This document shows, piece after piece, positions 6,493 to 13,825 of a DNA stretch of 17,820 bases. The position numbers were made by a program, and so were the translations under genes. Position 1 is the stretch's first letter. Every line of letters begins with the position of its first letter. Under the pieces are notes generated by a model, which searched no databases, had not been told where the DNA came from, and saw only the letters and a program-made list of their open reading frames with translations. The DNA lies in the NCBI GenBank assembly GCA_024206195.1, contig JAAGZO010001287.1, positions 1-17,820 of the forward strand, given 5' to 3'. This stretch comes from a bacterium (GTDB lineage: Archaea > Nanoarchaeota > Nanoarchaeia > Woesearchaeales > UBA10216).

Positions 6493-7770
6493 ATGAAAAA
6501 AAAGGGGTTTTCTCAGATAGACTGGATAATGAGCCTGGCAATATTCTTAATGTATCTTGCATGGTTCTTCAGCTTCATAAAACCTCTTGCAGATACAGAG
6601 CAGCCAACAGATGCACTACTCGCAAGAGTTAGAGATGGTTTGCAGGTTGAGGGAGAGTGGGGCATTGAGAAAACACCTTTATTCATAAGATCAAACATTT
6701 CATCTACAAAAGAGCCAATAGTTCTTTCTTTCCCCTATAACTGGCGTCCGGAAAAAATGGCGTTTTCAGATAATAAATCTTTTTTCTTTGATGAGGATAG
6801 ACTATTGTTTTTGACTGATGTTAAACAGGGGATGAATTTGCTCTGGCTTGTTCATTCATCAGAAAACTATGATCAGTCAATAGAGATAACAGACCTTTAT
6901 GCAACAGACTCCTATGCAACAATAAATGACAAAGACTTTAAGGTTGATTTTGCAGATGGAATATTGGATGAAGTGACCTACAAAGGTGCTGCGAGGATGT
7001 ATGAATTCAACCTTAGCCTTAACAATGTAGCAATAACCGAAGATGATGTAAATAATATTGATACAAATGTAAGCGGCTTTGTTGCAAAATACAAGATTGA
7101 AACAGATGTTTTTAACCACACAGCTTATGTAATGTCAGGGAACACGCGAATCATAAACTACATTACGTTAAACCAGCCAAGAGAGGTTCACAATCTTAGT
7201 TTCTCAGCATCTCTGCACAACTATACGCATTACTACATAGATGGGTTGAACAAAGGAAAACTGAACTATAATGAGTCAAACTGTTTGAGCAAGTGGAATA
7301 ACTATGCTATGCTCTATGACTCCAAAGGCGGTGTTACGATTATAACAGAAGACAACTCTAATGTCAGCATGTGTTTCAGGGAAGACAGGATGAACCTGCA
7401 GGTATCTTTTGGCCTGAAAAATGAAACAAGGTATGATATAATAATGCATGAAGGCGACTATAATGATACGCTGAAGTATGTTGAGTATTATGCGCCAAGA
7501 TTTGGCATTGCAGAGAACATAACCAGTTTGTCGATTGACCGGCTCAATTCAATAAACGCAACAAACTATGGAACACTCAAACAGCGCTGGGGTTTTCCAA
7601 ACAAAAGGGACTTTGCATTCTATATTTCAATAAACAACACAGATATTTATACGTATGTTCCAAAAGAACCCGGTAGCATGGATGATGTTTTTGTAAAGGA
7701 ATGGGATGATTATATTCTTGGAAAATATGGCAACAAACACAAGTGTACTGTGAGGGTTAAAGGATGGTAG
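6493..7770 (+). CDS. pilin-like membrane-anchored surface protein
   Basis: This 425-residue protein begins MKKKGFSQIDW followed by a hydrophobic helix to about residue 30. A short basic start, KG, then an amphipathic hydrophobic helix with an acidic residue at the fifth position after the glycine resembles a type IV pilin (class III) signal. The large remainder has many NxS/T sequons and aromatic beta-type sequence, as expected for a glycosylated outward-facing domain. I do not recognise that domain. The ATG at 6493 is preferred over a TTG at 6484 because a TATA box lies 27 bases upstream, implying a leaderless mRNA. The next gene overlaps its end by 7 bases. Confidence 0.65.
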   Translation: MKKKGFSQIDWIMSLAIFLMYLAWFFSFIKPLADTEQPTDALLARVRDGLQVEGEWGIEKTPLFIRSNISSTKEPIVLSFPYNWRPEKMAFSDNKSFFFDEDRLLFLTDVKQGMNLLWLVHSSENYDQSIEITDLYATDSYATINDKDFKVDFADGILDEVTYKGAARMYEFNLSLNNVAITEDDVNNIDTNVSGFVAKYKIETDVFNHTAYVMSGNTRIINYITLNQPREVHNLSFSASLHNYTHYYIDGLNKGKLNYNESNCLSKWNNYAMLYDSKGGVTIITEDNSNVSMCFREDRMNLQVSFGLKNETRYDIIMHEGDYNDTLKYVEYYAPRFGIAENITSLSIDRLNSINATNYGTLKQRWGFPNKRDFAFYISINNTDIYTYVPKEPGSMDDVFVKEWDDYILGKYGNKHKCTVRVKGW

Positions 7771-8138
7771 GCAAGAAGGGTTATCTAAGGACCATTGAAG
7801 CAGTCATTGCAGTAATGATGACCTTTGTTCTGTTAACATTCTTTTTGCCACAATCAGACCCCTCTGACAGTCCAGAGAACTTTCACATACTTGCAACACT
7901 TGGAAAAAGCGCGGATTTCAGAAGTTGTGTTGTTTTGATGAACACATCATGCATTAATCAATCAATAGATGAAAGACTTGAAGACAGTTACGCTTACCTA
8001 TTCAATATCTCAGAAGATGTAAATGTTGATGTTGCTGGGCTACCATCAAAAAGAGTTTATTCTGATTCTGTATTGGTAGCAGGAAACACAACGGATCGTG
8101 AAACCAAAGTGGTGCGCTTATTCTACTGGACAAAATAA
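7764..8138 (+). CDS. small pilin-like membrane protein
   Basis: This 124-residue protein begins MVGKKGYLRTIEAVIAV and continues as a hydrophobic helix to about residue 29. KKG, then a glutamate a few residues on, then a hydrophobic helix resembles the class III signal and helix of archaeal pilin-like proteins. The exterior part has sequons and two cysteines (in SCVVLMNTSC) about ten residues apart that could form a disulfide. Its ATG lies inside the end of the upstream gene (ATGGTAG at 7764-7770), so the two are probably translationally coupled and may be assembled together. Confidence 0.65.
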   Translation: MVGKKGYLRTIEAVIAVMMTFVLLTFFLPQSDPSDSPENFHILATLGKSADFRSCVVLMNTSCINQSIDERLEDSYAYLFNISEDVNVDVAGLPSKRVYSDSVLVAGNTTDRETKVVRLFYWTK

Positions 8139-8142
8139 GAAG

Positions 8143-8151
8143 ATTTAAATA
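8143..8151 (+). promoter_or_regulatory. TATA box for the acidic protein-archease operon
   Basis: ATTTAAATA is centred 29 bases before the ATG at 8176, consistent with a leaderless mRNA. Confidence 0.55.
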
Positions 8152-8175
8152 ACTCAAAATCAGAGAAATCATAAA

Positions 8176-8427
8176 ATGAAAATAATAATAGATACAAAAG
8201 AGGAGTCAAATGCTGAGATAAAGCGTGCAATAAAGATGCTTTCTGCACTTATTGGAGAAAACGTAGCTCAGGAGCAGCCACAGGAAGCAACAGAGGAGGC
8301 AGCAGCAGCATTTGGTAACATGTTTGGAGAAACGCCAGTGGTGGAAACAGCAGCAGCAGAAGAGCCAAAAAAAGAAGAAGAAGAAAAAAAAGACGCATTC
8401 GATGTTGAAGAACTGATGACCTATTAA
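8176..8427 (+). CDS. small acidic protein, unknown function
   Basis: This 83-residue protein has a folded-looking start, MKIIIDTKEES followed by a helix to about residue 27. A low-complexity tail rich in alanine, glutamate and glutamine follows, then KKEEEEKKDAFDVEELMTY. The tail's composition recalls the acidic tail of archaeal ribosomal stalk protein P1/L12, but the N-terminus does not match that protein and the usual MGLGALFG end is missing. A TATA box precedes it. Archease starts only one base after its stop codon, so it leads the archease-RtcB cluster and may share their function. I cannot assign one. Confidence 0.75.
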   Translation: MKIIIDTKEESNAEIKRAIKMLSALIGENVAQEQPQEATEEAAAAFGNMFGETPVVETAAAEEPKKEEEEKKDAFDVEELMTY

Positions 8428-8428
8428 G

Positions 8429-8851
8429 ATGAAAAAATACGAGTTTTTGGAGCATACTGCTGATGCAAAGTTCAGAGCACACGGCAAAAAGCTTGAGGAT
8501 GCTTTTGGCAATGCAGCACTGGCAATGTACAGCATCATGCTGGACCCTGTAAATGTTAAATCTAAGCTAAAGCGCGAAATAAAGATTGATGGAACAGACC
8601 AGAAATCTCTTTTGTATAATTTTCTTGAAGAATTTCTTTTCATGGTAGATGTAGAGGGCTTTATGCTCAACAAACTAAGCAAGCTAAGCATAAAGAAAAA
8701 AGGAAGAAACTATCATCTTGATGCAGTTGCACATGGCGACAACGCAGAGAACTACAAGACAACAGGAGACATAAAAGCAGTTACATACAACGAAATGGAG
8801 ATAAAAAAGGAAAAAGACAGCTGCATGGTGCAGGTTGTTGTGGATATTTAG
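8429..8851 (+). CDS. archease, RtcB-activating protein
   Basis: This 140-residue protein is archease, the cofactor that speeds guanylation of the RNA ligase RtcB and lets it turn over. The N-terminal motif EHTADAKF (about residues 8-15, D12) is the family hallmark and supplies a metal-binding aspartate. The middle LLYNFLEEFLFM segment and the C-terminal AVTYNEMEI segment are also typical. Length is normal for archaeal archease. It begins one base after the acidic protein gene and is followed directly by rtcB, an arrangement known from other prokaryotes and matching their joint role in tRNA splicing and RNA repair. Confidence 0.95.
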   Translation: MKKYEFLEHTADAKFRAHGKKLEDAFGNAALAMYSIMLDPVNVKSKLKREIKIDGTDQKSLLYNFLEEFLFMVDVEGFMLNKLSKLSIKKKGRNYHLDAVAHGDNAENYKTTGDIKAVTYNEMEIKKEKDSCMVQVVVDI

Positions 8852-8859
8852 CGGTACTT

Positions 8860-8869
8860 TTTTAAATAA
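8860..8869 (+). promoter_or_regulatory. TATA box for rtcB
   Basis: TTTTAAATAA lies between the archease stop codon and the rtcB ATG at 8892, about 27 bases before it. rtcB can therefore be transcribed on its own as a leaderless mRNA as well as by read-through from the archease operon. It also decides the rtcB start. Confidence 0.55.
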
Positions 8870-8891
8870 CAGCATGATTTCTTTTTGTGAA

Positions 8892-10313
8892 ATGCAGATA
8901 AACAAGGTAAATGATTATACATGGAAGATTGACAAACAAAATGGAATGAAGGTTCCTGCAATAATCTATGCTTCAGAGAAATTAATGGAGAAGATAAAGC
9001 AGGACAAGACTGTTGAACAGGCAACAAATGTTGCTAAGCTCCCTGGAATAATCAAACATTCGTTGACAATGCCAGACGCGCATCAAGGCTATGGTTTTCC
9101 CATTGGTGGTGTTGCTGCTTTTGACATGGATGAAGGAATAATTTCTCCAGGTGGTGTTGGGTATGACATCAACTGCGGAGTTCGCTTGCTGAAAACAAAC
9201 TGGAAAGAAGCAGACATCACGTCAAAGAGGATTGATATTCTTAATGAGGTTTTCAAGGAAGTACCTTCTGGTGTTGGAAAGAAGGGAATCACAAAGCTTG
9301 ACAAGAATGTTCTGCTTGAAGTACTTGAAGATGGAGCCAAGTGGGCTGTTAATAATAATTATGGTGTAAAAGAGGATCTTAACAGAACAGAGGAGTATGG
9401 ATGCATACAAGGAGCAGATGCTCAGGCTGTTTCAAGGAGAGCTTTGGATAGAGGAATGCCTCAGCTTGGAACACTTGGAGCAGGAAATCACTTTCTAGAG
9501 ATTCAAAAGGTTGACAAGATATATGATGAAGAGATTGCAAAGAAGTTTGGGATAAATGAGCAAGGACAGATTACAGTTATGATTCACTGCGGATCTCGCG
9601 GTTTGGGACACCAAACAGCATCGGATTATATCAGAGAGATGGAAAACAAGTATGGATATTCAAATGCGCCTGACAGAGAACTTGTTAATGCACCAATTAA
9701 AAGTCCGCTAGGAAAGAAGTACTATGCAGCAATGTGTGCTGCAATCAACTATGCTTTTGCAAACAGACAGATGATCACACACTGGACAAGGAACTGCTTT
9801 TCAAAGGTGATGGGTTCATCAGATGGAATGGACATGATATATGATGTCTGCCACAACCTTGCAAAGTATGAGACTCATGAGATTGATGGAGAAAAAAGAG
9901 AGGTTTGCGTTCATAGAAAAGGAGCTACAAGAAGCTTTGGTCCAGGCAGGGATGAGATCCCTGAGGTATACAGGGATGTTGGACAACCTGTTTTGCTGCC
10001 AGGCAGTATGGGAACAGCAAGCTATGTTCTTGTTGGAACAAAGAAAGCAGAAGAGATAAGCTTTGGATCAACTGCTCACGGTGCAGGAAGGGTTGCAAGC
10101 AGGTCTGCTGCTCTGAGAAGTGTTCGAGGAGAGCAGGTTGTTAATGATCTTAAGCAGAAAGGCATTGAAGTAAAGGGAGCATCATGGAAAGGCATTGCAG
10201 AAGAGGCTCCTCAGTTCTATAAGGACATTGATGAAGTAACAAAGGTTTCCCACGAACTGGAAATAGGAAAGCTTGTTGCTAGAGTTGTTCCAATCGGCGT
10301 TCTGAAAGGTTAG
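8892..10313 (+). CDS. rtcB: tRNA-splicing RNA ligase RtcB
   Basis: This 473-residue protein is the GTP- and Mn2+-dependent ligase that joins 2',3'-cyclic phosphate and 5'-OH RNA ends, completing tRNA splicing in archaea. Motifs in order are PDAHQGYGFPIGG, GYDINCGVR with the metal-binding cysteine (C95), GAGNHFLEIQ, HCGSRGLGHQ, HRKGATR and STAHGAGR, whose histidine (H396) is the guanylated nucleophile. No intein is present, unlike some archaeal RtcB proteins. The frame stays open 57 bases further upstream, overlapping archease, but the ATG at 8892 fits the family's N-terminus and the TATA spacing. The preceding archease gene is its activator. Confidence 0.97.
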   Translation: MQINKVNDYTWKIDKQNGMKVPAIIYASEKLMEKIKQDKTVEQATNVAKLPGIIKHSLTMPDAHQGYGFPIGGVAAFDMDEGIISPGGVGYDINCGVRLLKTNWKEADITSKRIDILNEVFKEVPSGVGKKGITKLDKNVLLEVLEDGAKWAVNNNYGVKEDLNRTEEYGCIQGADAQAVSRRALDRGMPQLGTLGAGNHFLEIQKVDKIYDEEIAKKFGINEQGQITVMIHCGSRGLGHQTASDYIREMENKYGYSNAPDRELVNAPIKSPLGKKYYAAMCAAINYAFANRQMITHWTRNCFSKVMGSSDGMDMIYDVCHNLAKYETHEIDGEKREVCVHRKGATRSFGPGRDEIPEVYRDVGQPVLLPGSMGTASYVLVGTKKAEEISFGSTAHGAGRVASRSAALRSVRGEQVVNDLKQKGIEVKGASWKGIAEEAPQFYKDIDEVTKVSHELEIGKLVARVVPIGVLKG

Positions 10314-10333
10314 TAGTTCTATACAAGCGAAAA

Positions 10334-10406
10334 CAATATATATGACCACCTTATGCGAATATATGATAAAGTAATACTATTTAAAAAACGGAGGGGATGA
10401 TATATA
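10334..10406 (+). promoter_or_regulatory. promoter and Shine-Dalgarno of the FBP aldolase/phosphatase gene
   Basis: CAATATATAT at 10334-10343 is the better TATA candidate and would give a leader of about 40-45 bases. TATTTAAAA near 10378-10386 is a second possibility but is too close to the ATG. GGAGGGG at 10390-10396 is a strong Shine-Dalgarno 10 bases before the ATG at 10407, so this gene has a leader, unlike many neighbours. Confidence 0.5.
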
Positions 10407-11567
10407 ATGAAAACGACAATTTCTGTTATTAAGGCTGACATAGGCAGCATAGGAGGCCATGTAAAGCCTAGTAAAGAATTGATAGAGACAGTAAGAACTT
10501 ACATCTCTAAGAGTGAGTGGATAATTGATTCACGTGTTTTCTCAATTGGAGACGACATTGCTGTTCTTATGACCCACAAGAAGGGTGTTGACAGTCCAGA
10601 AGTGCATGAGCTTGCATGGAATGCTTTTACAGCAGGAACTCAGGTAGCTAAAGATCAGGGACTTTACGGAGCAGGACAGGATCTTCTAAAGGATTCGTTC
10701 TCAGGAAACGTAAAGGGAATGGGTCCAGCTGTAGCAGAGATGGAGATTGATGAAAGGCCAAACGAGCCATTTATTGTTTTTGCAGCAGACAAGACCTGTG
10801 CAGGAGCATTTAGTTTGCCGCTTTATTCTGCATTCTCAGACCCAATGCACAATGCAGGCCTAATACTAAGCCCAAAGATGAAAGGTTTTACATTCAGAAT
10901 AATGGATGTAACATACACAAAGGGTGACAGAGTAATTGACCTGACAACACCAGAGGACATTTACCAGATTGCTGCATTGCTTAGAGACAATGAAAGATTT
11001 ATTGTAGAATCAATCTTTTCAAAGACAACTAAGTCACAGGCTGCTGTGGTAAGCACAACAAGGTTGCACAACATTGCAGGAAAATACACAGGAAAGGATG
11101 ACCCAGTGATGATTGTTAGAGCACAGGGCGATTTCCCAGCAACAGGCGAGATTCTTTCACCATACAAAATTTGCCACTATGTAGGCGGCTTTATGAGAGG
11201 CAGTCACACAGGACCATTTACACCTGTTAAGGTTGGTCAGGGAGTAAGTTTCTTTGACGGTCCACCAATGGTTTGCGCACAGGGCTTTTGTGTACACAAT
11301 GGAATATTGACTGATGGCCTTGATTTGTTTGACGCAGACTCGATATGGGATGAGGTCAGAAGAAAGGCAGCAAAGAAATCCCTTGGAATCAGAGAACAAG
11401 GATTTTCAGGAAACGCAATGCTTGGAATGAATGAGCTAGAATACACAGGCATAATGGAGACCCTGAAAGAGATTGATCCTAAGTTCAAGGTTCTTGAAGA
11501 CTACGCAAAAGAAGAGAAAGAGATGCGTAAGGTCCTAAAGGAACGGGAAAGCAACCAAGAGGATTAA
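10407..11567 (+). CDS. fbp: class V fructose-1,6-bisphosphate aldolase/phosphatase
   Basis: This 386-residue protein is the archaeal bifunctional enzyme that condenses triose phosphates to fructose 1,6-bisphosphate and hydrolyses it to fructose 6-phosphate, committing carbon to gluconeogenesis. The N-terminal metal ligands D11 and H18 (KADIGSIGGH) and the DD pair in GDDIAVLMTH (D49, D50) are present. Other conserved blocks are FAADKTCAGAFSLPLY, RAQGDFPATGE, YVGGFMRGSHTGP and FDGPPMVCAQGF. Length is normal. The start is supported by the GGAGGGG Shine-Dalgarno. Its presence implies a working gluconeogenic direction even in a reduced genome. Its stop codon overlaps the stop of convergent thyX. 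Confidence 0.97.
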   Translation: MKTTISVIKADIGSIGGHVKPSKELIETVRTYISKSEWIIDSRVFSIGDDIAVLMTHKKGVDSPEVHELAWNAFTAGTQVAKDQGLYGAGQDLLKDSFSGNVKGMGPAVAEMEIDERPNEPFIVFAADKTCAGAFSLPLYSAFSDPMHNAGLILSPKMKGFTFRIMDVTYTKGDRVIDLTTPEDIYQIAALLRDNERFIVESIFSKTTKSQAAVVSTTRLHNIAGKYTGKDDPVMIVRAQGDFPATGEILSPYKICHYVGGFMRGSHTGPFTPVKVGQGVSFFDGPPMVCAQGFCVHNGILTDGLDLFDADSIWDEVRRKAAKKSLGIREQGFSGNAMLGMNELEYTGIMETLKEIDPKFKVLEDYAKEEKEMRKVLKERESNQED

Positions 11568-12184
11568 TCTAATTTTATTTTTTTTATTATATTTTCTTCT
11601 ACAACAAGATCCTCAAAGATACTAGGGACTTCTTTTTTCATTATATTCAGCATCTGTATTGCCATGTCTCTGATCTCCCACTGTGCAGCTTGTTTTCCAC
11701 GCAAAGCGCAGATGTGCCTTATCTCTCTAAAGTTGCAGCTCATCACTATTTCACTTTCTACTGCATTAGGTAGAACAAATCTTGCATCCTCATTTGGAAT
11801 TCCGAACTCCTGAATCTTCATATATGCATTTTTGCATTCTTCTATTGCCTTTGTGAAAACTTCATGAGCTTCTTTGTTGTTCTTTATCTTATCAGGCTCT
11901 ACAATACTGAAGTTTTTTTCATTAACATATCTTTGAGATTGTTGTGAGAATGAACATATTCGATGTCTTACTAGCTGGTGTGTGAAGCTTCTTGAGCCTC
12001 CCTTTATTCTAAAAGTAGCAGATGCGTGCTCTAAAACAGATTCATGGCCATGCTTGATAAGCATCCTGATTAGTCTTTTGTGGCTGTCAGGCCCTTCTTT
12101 ATCAAAGGACATATAACAGGTTCGAGCAGCACCCTCGATAACCTTTTCAGCATTTTGTGTTAGTGCAACAAGTTCGATATTCAT
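11564..12184 (-). CDS. thyX: flavin-dependent thymidylate synthase ThyX
   Basis: This 206-residue protein is ThyX, which makes dTMP from dUMP using methylenetetrahydrofolate and FAD/NADPH, independent of ThyA. The diagnostic motif RHRX7S is at residues 73-83, with QRY following. Further conserved parts are HESVLEHASATF (about 47-58) and the C-terminal NFREIRHICALR segment, which contributes dUMP- and flavin-binding residues. Length is near the family norm. It starts 2 bases after the phosphoesterase gene stop, so the two form an operon, and its stop codon overlaps that of the fructose bisphosphatase gene on the other strand. Confidence 0.96.
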   Translation of the reverse strand: MNIELVALTQNAEKVIEGAARTCYMSFDKEGPDSHKRLIRMLIKHGHESVLEHASATFRIKGGSRSFTHQLVRHRICSFSQQSQRYVNEKNFSIVEPDKIKNNKEAHEVFTKAIEECKNAYMKIQEFGIPNEDARFVLPNAVESEIVMSCNFREIRHICALRGKQAAQWEIRDMAIQMLNIMKKEVPSIFEDLVVEENIIKKIKLD

Positions 12185-12186
12185 TT

Positions 12187-12789
12187 TTACACCTCAATAA
12201 TCTTACCCTTTCTTCCAACATTAATAACTCTTGTGTTTCCAATCTTTTCTTCTATGCCCTCTGCCTCGTGGACATGGCTACACAGCATTATGTCTGGCTT
12301 GAATGTCTCAACAGCCTTTCTTACTCCGCTGCTTCCCTTGAAGATTGTTGTCAGCTTTTCCATTAATGTTTTCTCAGGGTGAACATGGGTAATCATGATT
12401 TTTTTCTTTGAATCATGTACTCCTTTGTGGCTCTTTTCAAGCAGATCAAATATATCGCTTTCAGACAGCTGGAACACTCCAATATTGGCTCCGCCTGCTC
12501 CAAAGAATCCAATGTCTTTATATTTTACAGAATATCCATGAAGGTTTGTTACGCCGTAAAGCTCTGCAAGAAAATCAGCAGTTGCAACAGTCTCATGATT
12601 GCCTGGAATCAGCAGAACCTTTTTCTTTTTCTTTACAAAAGGTCCGATGAGGTCTGAGGTGCTCATTTCACCCATTGTTATGTCGCCGCATAAGACAATA
12701 AGGTCTACTTTCTCTTTTTCAGCCTTCTCTGCAAGTTTCTTGGCAAGGCCCGTATCCCCGTGAATATCCCCTGATGCAAGTATTTTCAT
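12187..12789 (-). CDS. calcineurin-like metallophosphoesterase
   Basis: This 200-residue protein has all the two-metal phosphoesterase motifs in order: GDIHGD (D8, H10), CGDITMGE (D36), PGNHE (N64, H65), THVHP (H135, H137) and SHVHEAEG (H172, H174). Archaeal relatives are often annotated as YfcE/Icc-like phosphodiesterases of unknown substrate, and nothing here narrows the substrate. It is the first gene of an operon with thyX, whose ATG follows by 2 bases. A link to nucleotide turnover is possible but is only inferred from the neighbour. A TATA box at 12811-12820 is centred about 27 bases before the ATG. Confidence 0.88.
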   Translation of the reverse strand: MKILASGDIHGDTGLAKKLAEKAEKEKVDLIVLCGDITMGEMSTSDLIGPFVKKKKKVLLIPGNHETVATADFLAELYGVTNLHGYSVKYKDIGFFGAGGANIGVFQLSESDIFDLLEKSHKGVHDSKKKIMITHVHPEKTLMEKLTTIFKGSSGVRKAVETFKPDIMLCSHVHEAEGIEEKIGNTRVINVGRKGKIIEV

Positions 12790-12810
12790 GCTAAAATGGG
12801 TGATAAGAAT

Positions 12811-12820
12811 GCTTTAAATA
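12811..12820 (-). promoter_or_regulatory. TATA box for the phosphoesterase-thyX operon
   Basis: Minus-strand TATTTAAAGC is centred about 27 bases before the ATG at 12789, predicting a leaderless mRNA for the two-gene operon. Confidence 0.6.
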
Positions 12821-12834
12821 GTTTTCTGCAAGAA

Positions 12835-13407
12835 TTACCTTTTGATTACTTCAATCTTTTCTTCTATTAGTTTAACAATTGTTGATGGTCTTCCTTTTTT
12901 TTCGCCTTCGTATACAGAAAAATCCACCTTGTTCTTAATCTTATCATTTAGATCATCAATTGATGTCATGAATTCTTCCCCTGTGATATTTGCACTTGTT
13001 GTGACAACTGGGAAGCCCAGCTCTGCAACCATTTCAGAGAACCAATGGCTTGGTATTCTAACACCAATTGTGCCCATGCCAGAATTAACTTCTTTTGGAA
13101 ACAATTCCTTATCCTTTAATTCGAATATTAAGGTGTATGGACCTGGAAGCTTTTCAACCCACTTCACAGCATCACCTGTTACAATGCAGTTGTCATAGAT
13201 CCATTTTTTTGATGGAGCAATAACAGAAAATGGCAAAGAATGCCTTTCTTTTATTTCCCTTACTTTTTTTGCTGCGTTTAAATTGAGCGCATTGCAGCCA
13301 ATACCATAGATTGTATCAGTTGGATAGATGAACACTGCACCCTCTTCTATCTCAGCTAAGAATTGTTCCTTTTGCAGCTTGAATTCCTCTTCTGTGATGA
13401 TATCCAT
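12835..13407 (-). CDS. L-threonylcarbamoyladenylate synthase (TsaC/Sua5/YrdC)
   Basis: This 190-residue protein makes threonylcarbamoyl-AMP from threonine, bicarbonate and ATP, the first step of the t6A37 modification of ANN-decoding tRNAs. Conserved parts include PTDTIYGIG (about residues 29-37), the KERHSLPFSVIAP segment with basic residues for nucleotide binding, LPGPYTLIF, GVRIPSH and VVTTSANITGEE. The length is that of the single YrdC domain, so this is the short TsaC form; the Sua5 C-terminal domain is absent. A TATA box at 13428-13439 lies 26 bases before the ATG. The Kae1/Bud32 partners of the pathway are not in this window. Confidence 0.93.
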   Translation of the reverse strand: MDIITEEEFKLQKEQFLAEIEEGAVFIYPTDTIYGIGCNALNLNAAKKVREIKERHSLPFSVIAPSKKWIYDNCIVTGDAVKWVEKLPGPYTLIFELKDKELFPKEVNSGMGTIGVRIPSHWFSEMVAELGFPVVTTSANITGEEFMTSIDDLNDKIKNKVDFSVYEGEKKGRPSTIVKLIEEKIEVIKR

Positions 13408-13427
13408 ATAAAAGGGGAAGAAAAGTA

Positions 13428-13439
13428 GGTTTAAAAAGG
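13428..13439 (-). promoter_or_regulatory. TATA box for the TsaC/Sua5 gene
   Basis: Minus-strand CCTTTTTAAACC is centred about 26 bases before the ATG at 13407, consistent with a leaderless mRNA. Confidence 0.55.
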
Positions 13440-13450
13440 TTTCCTAATAA

Positions 13451-13522
13451 CAAAAACTCATGTTGAGTTTTTGGAATTGAAAATTATAGAAAATTTTCAA
13501 TAGTAAAAAATAATTTTCAATA
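13451..13522. repeat. AT-rich inverted repeats and short direct repeat
   Basis: Two perfect inverted repeats are adjacent: a 10-bp stem at 13451-13460 and 13464-13473 with a 3-base loop, and a 10-bp stem at 13476-13485 and 13492-13501. The motif AATTTTCAATA recurs at 13492-13502 and 13512-13522. The block lies between the end of the small minus-strand gene and the TsaC promoter, and the stems plus T-runs could end minus-strand transcription before that promoter. Confidence 0.5.
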
Positions 13523-13651
13523 AAAAAAGCTGTTTCTTATATTCTCCTTTCGGGTTCTCTGCTGGAACCTGAAGGTCTCCATGAAGTCAATCTTGTCCTT
13601 GTATGTTGACCAAGGCATATAATCACTTTTTCCGAACATTGTTCTAAACAT
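13517..13651 (-). CDS. small ORF, 44 residues, overlapping downstream half
   Basis: This short frame begins MFRTMFGKSDYMPW and ends ENIRNSFFY; it is aromatic, charged and not recognised. AGAGGTGAG lies 6 bases before its ATG and could act as a Shine-Dalgarno, so it may be translated on its own. Its ATG overlaps the end of the 31-residue frame upstream (13644-13739). Reading the two as one protein through a +1 shift, or with one base deleted in the AAAAA tract near 13661-13665, gives a continuous product of about 72 residues. That makes a single frameshifted gene at least as likely as two genes. Confidence 0.4.
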   Translation of the reverse strand: MFRTMFGKSDYMPWSTYKDKIDFMETFRFQQRTRKENIRNSFFY

Positions 13652-13739
13652 GTAGCTCACCTCTTTTTGATCCTCTAAGTGTTAGGTTTCTCACCTGGCT
13701 GTAAAACAGCTCGTTTATTGTTTCTGTGCTTGTATCCAT
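13644..13739 (-). CDS. small ORF, 31 residues, upstream half
   Basis: This frame begins MDTSTETINELFYSQVRNLT, a good helical start, and ends soon after in GELHV. It has an unusually strong Shine-Dalgarno, GGAGGT (13750-13755), 10 bases before the ATG, and its own TATA box near 13834-13843. A gene with such signals and only 31 codons suggests either a small protein or a frame broken by a +1 shift into the 44-residue frame that follows. No family is recognised. Confidence 0.4.
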   Translation of the reverse strand: MDTSTETINELFYSQVRNLTLRGSKRGELHV

Positions 13740-13815
13740 TTTGATCTGAACCTCCTTCCCCGCCTTTGCGGCGGGAAAAGCTAATGTGGCTAAACATTGG
13801 GGAGGTGCTTAGAAA
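13740..13815 (-). promoter_or_regulatory. structured leader of the small ORF
   Basis: With the TATA box near 13839, transcription should begin near 13813 and give a leader of about 74 bases. It contains a perfect GC hairpin (13759-13764 with 13770-13775, 5-base loop) ending just before the Shine-Dalgarno at 13750-13755. It also carries ACCTCC (13801-13806 on the minus strand), which is exactly complementary to that Shine-Dalgarno. The leader could thus hide or expose the ribosome binding site. This is a sequence-based inference with no demonstrated regulation. Confidence 0.4.
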
Positions 13816-13825
13816 TAGAATAAGC

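Noticed and set aside
5777..6562. Longer 261-residue version of the SurA_N-like protein
   Set aside because: The extra 50 residues overlap the pilin-like gene and both promoters; the hydrophobic anchor starts at the ATG at 6412.
8206..8691. 161-codon minus-strand open frame with a run of phenylalanines
   Set aside because: It is the antisense of the acidic protein's glutamate/lysine tail and archease; the low-complexity F/C runs are composition artefacts.
8835..8891. Upstream extension of rtcB starting inside archease
   Set aside because: It would place the rtcB TATA box inside the coding region, and the added residues do not match the family N-terminus.
12408..12657. Two plus-strand frames of about 80 codons inside the phosphoesterase gene
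   Set aside because: They are antisense shadows of a gene with every catalytic motif intact.
13759..13775. GC hairpin considered as a plus-strand terminator
   Set aside because: No T-run follows on the plus strand and no plus-strand gene ends here; it fits the leader of the minus-strand small gene better.
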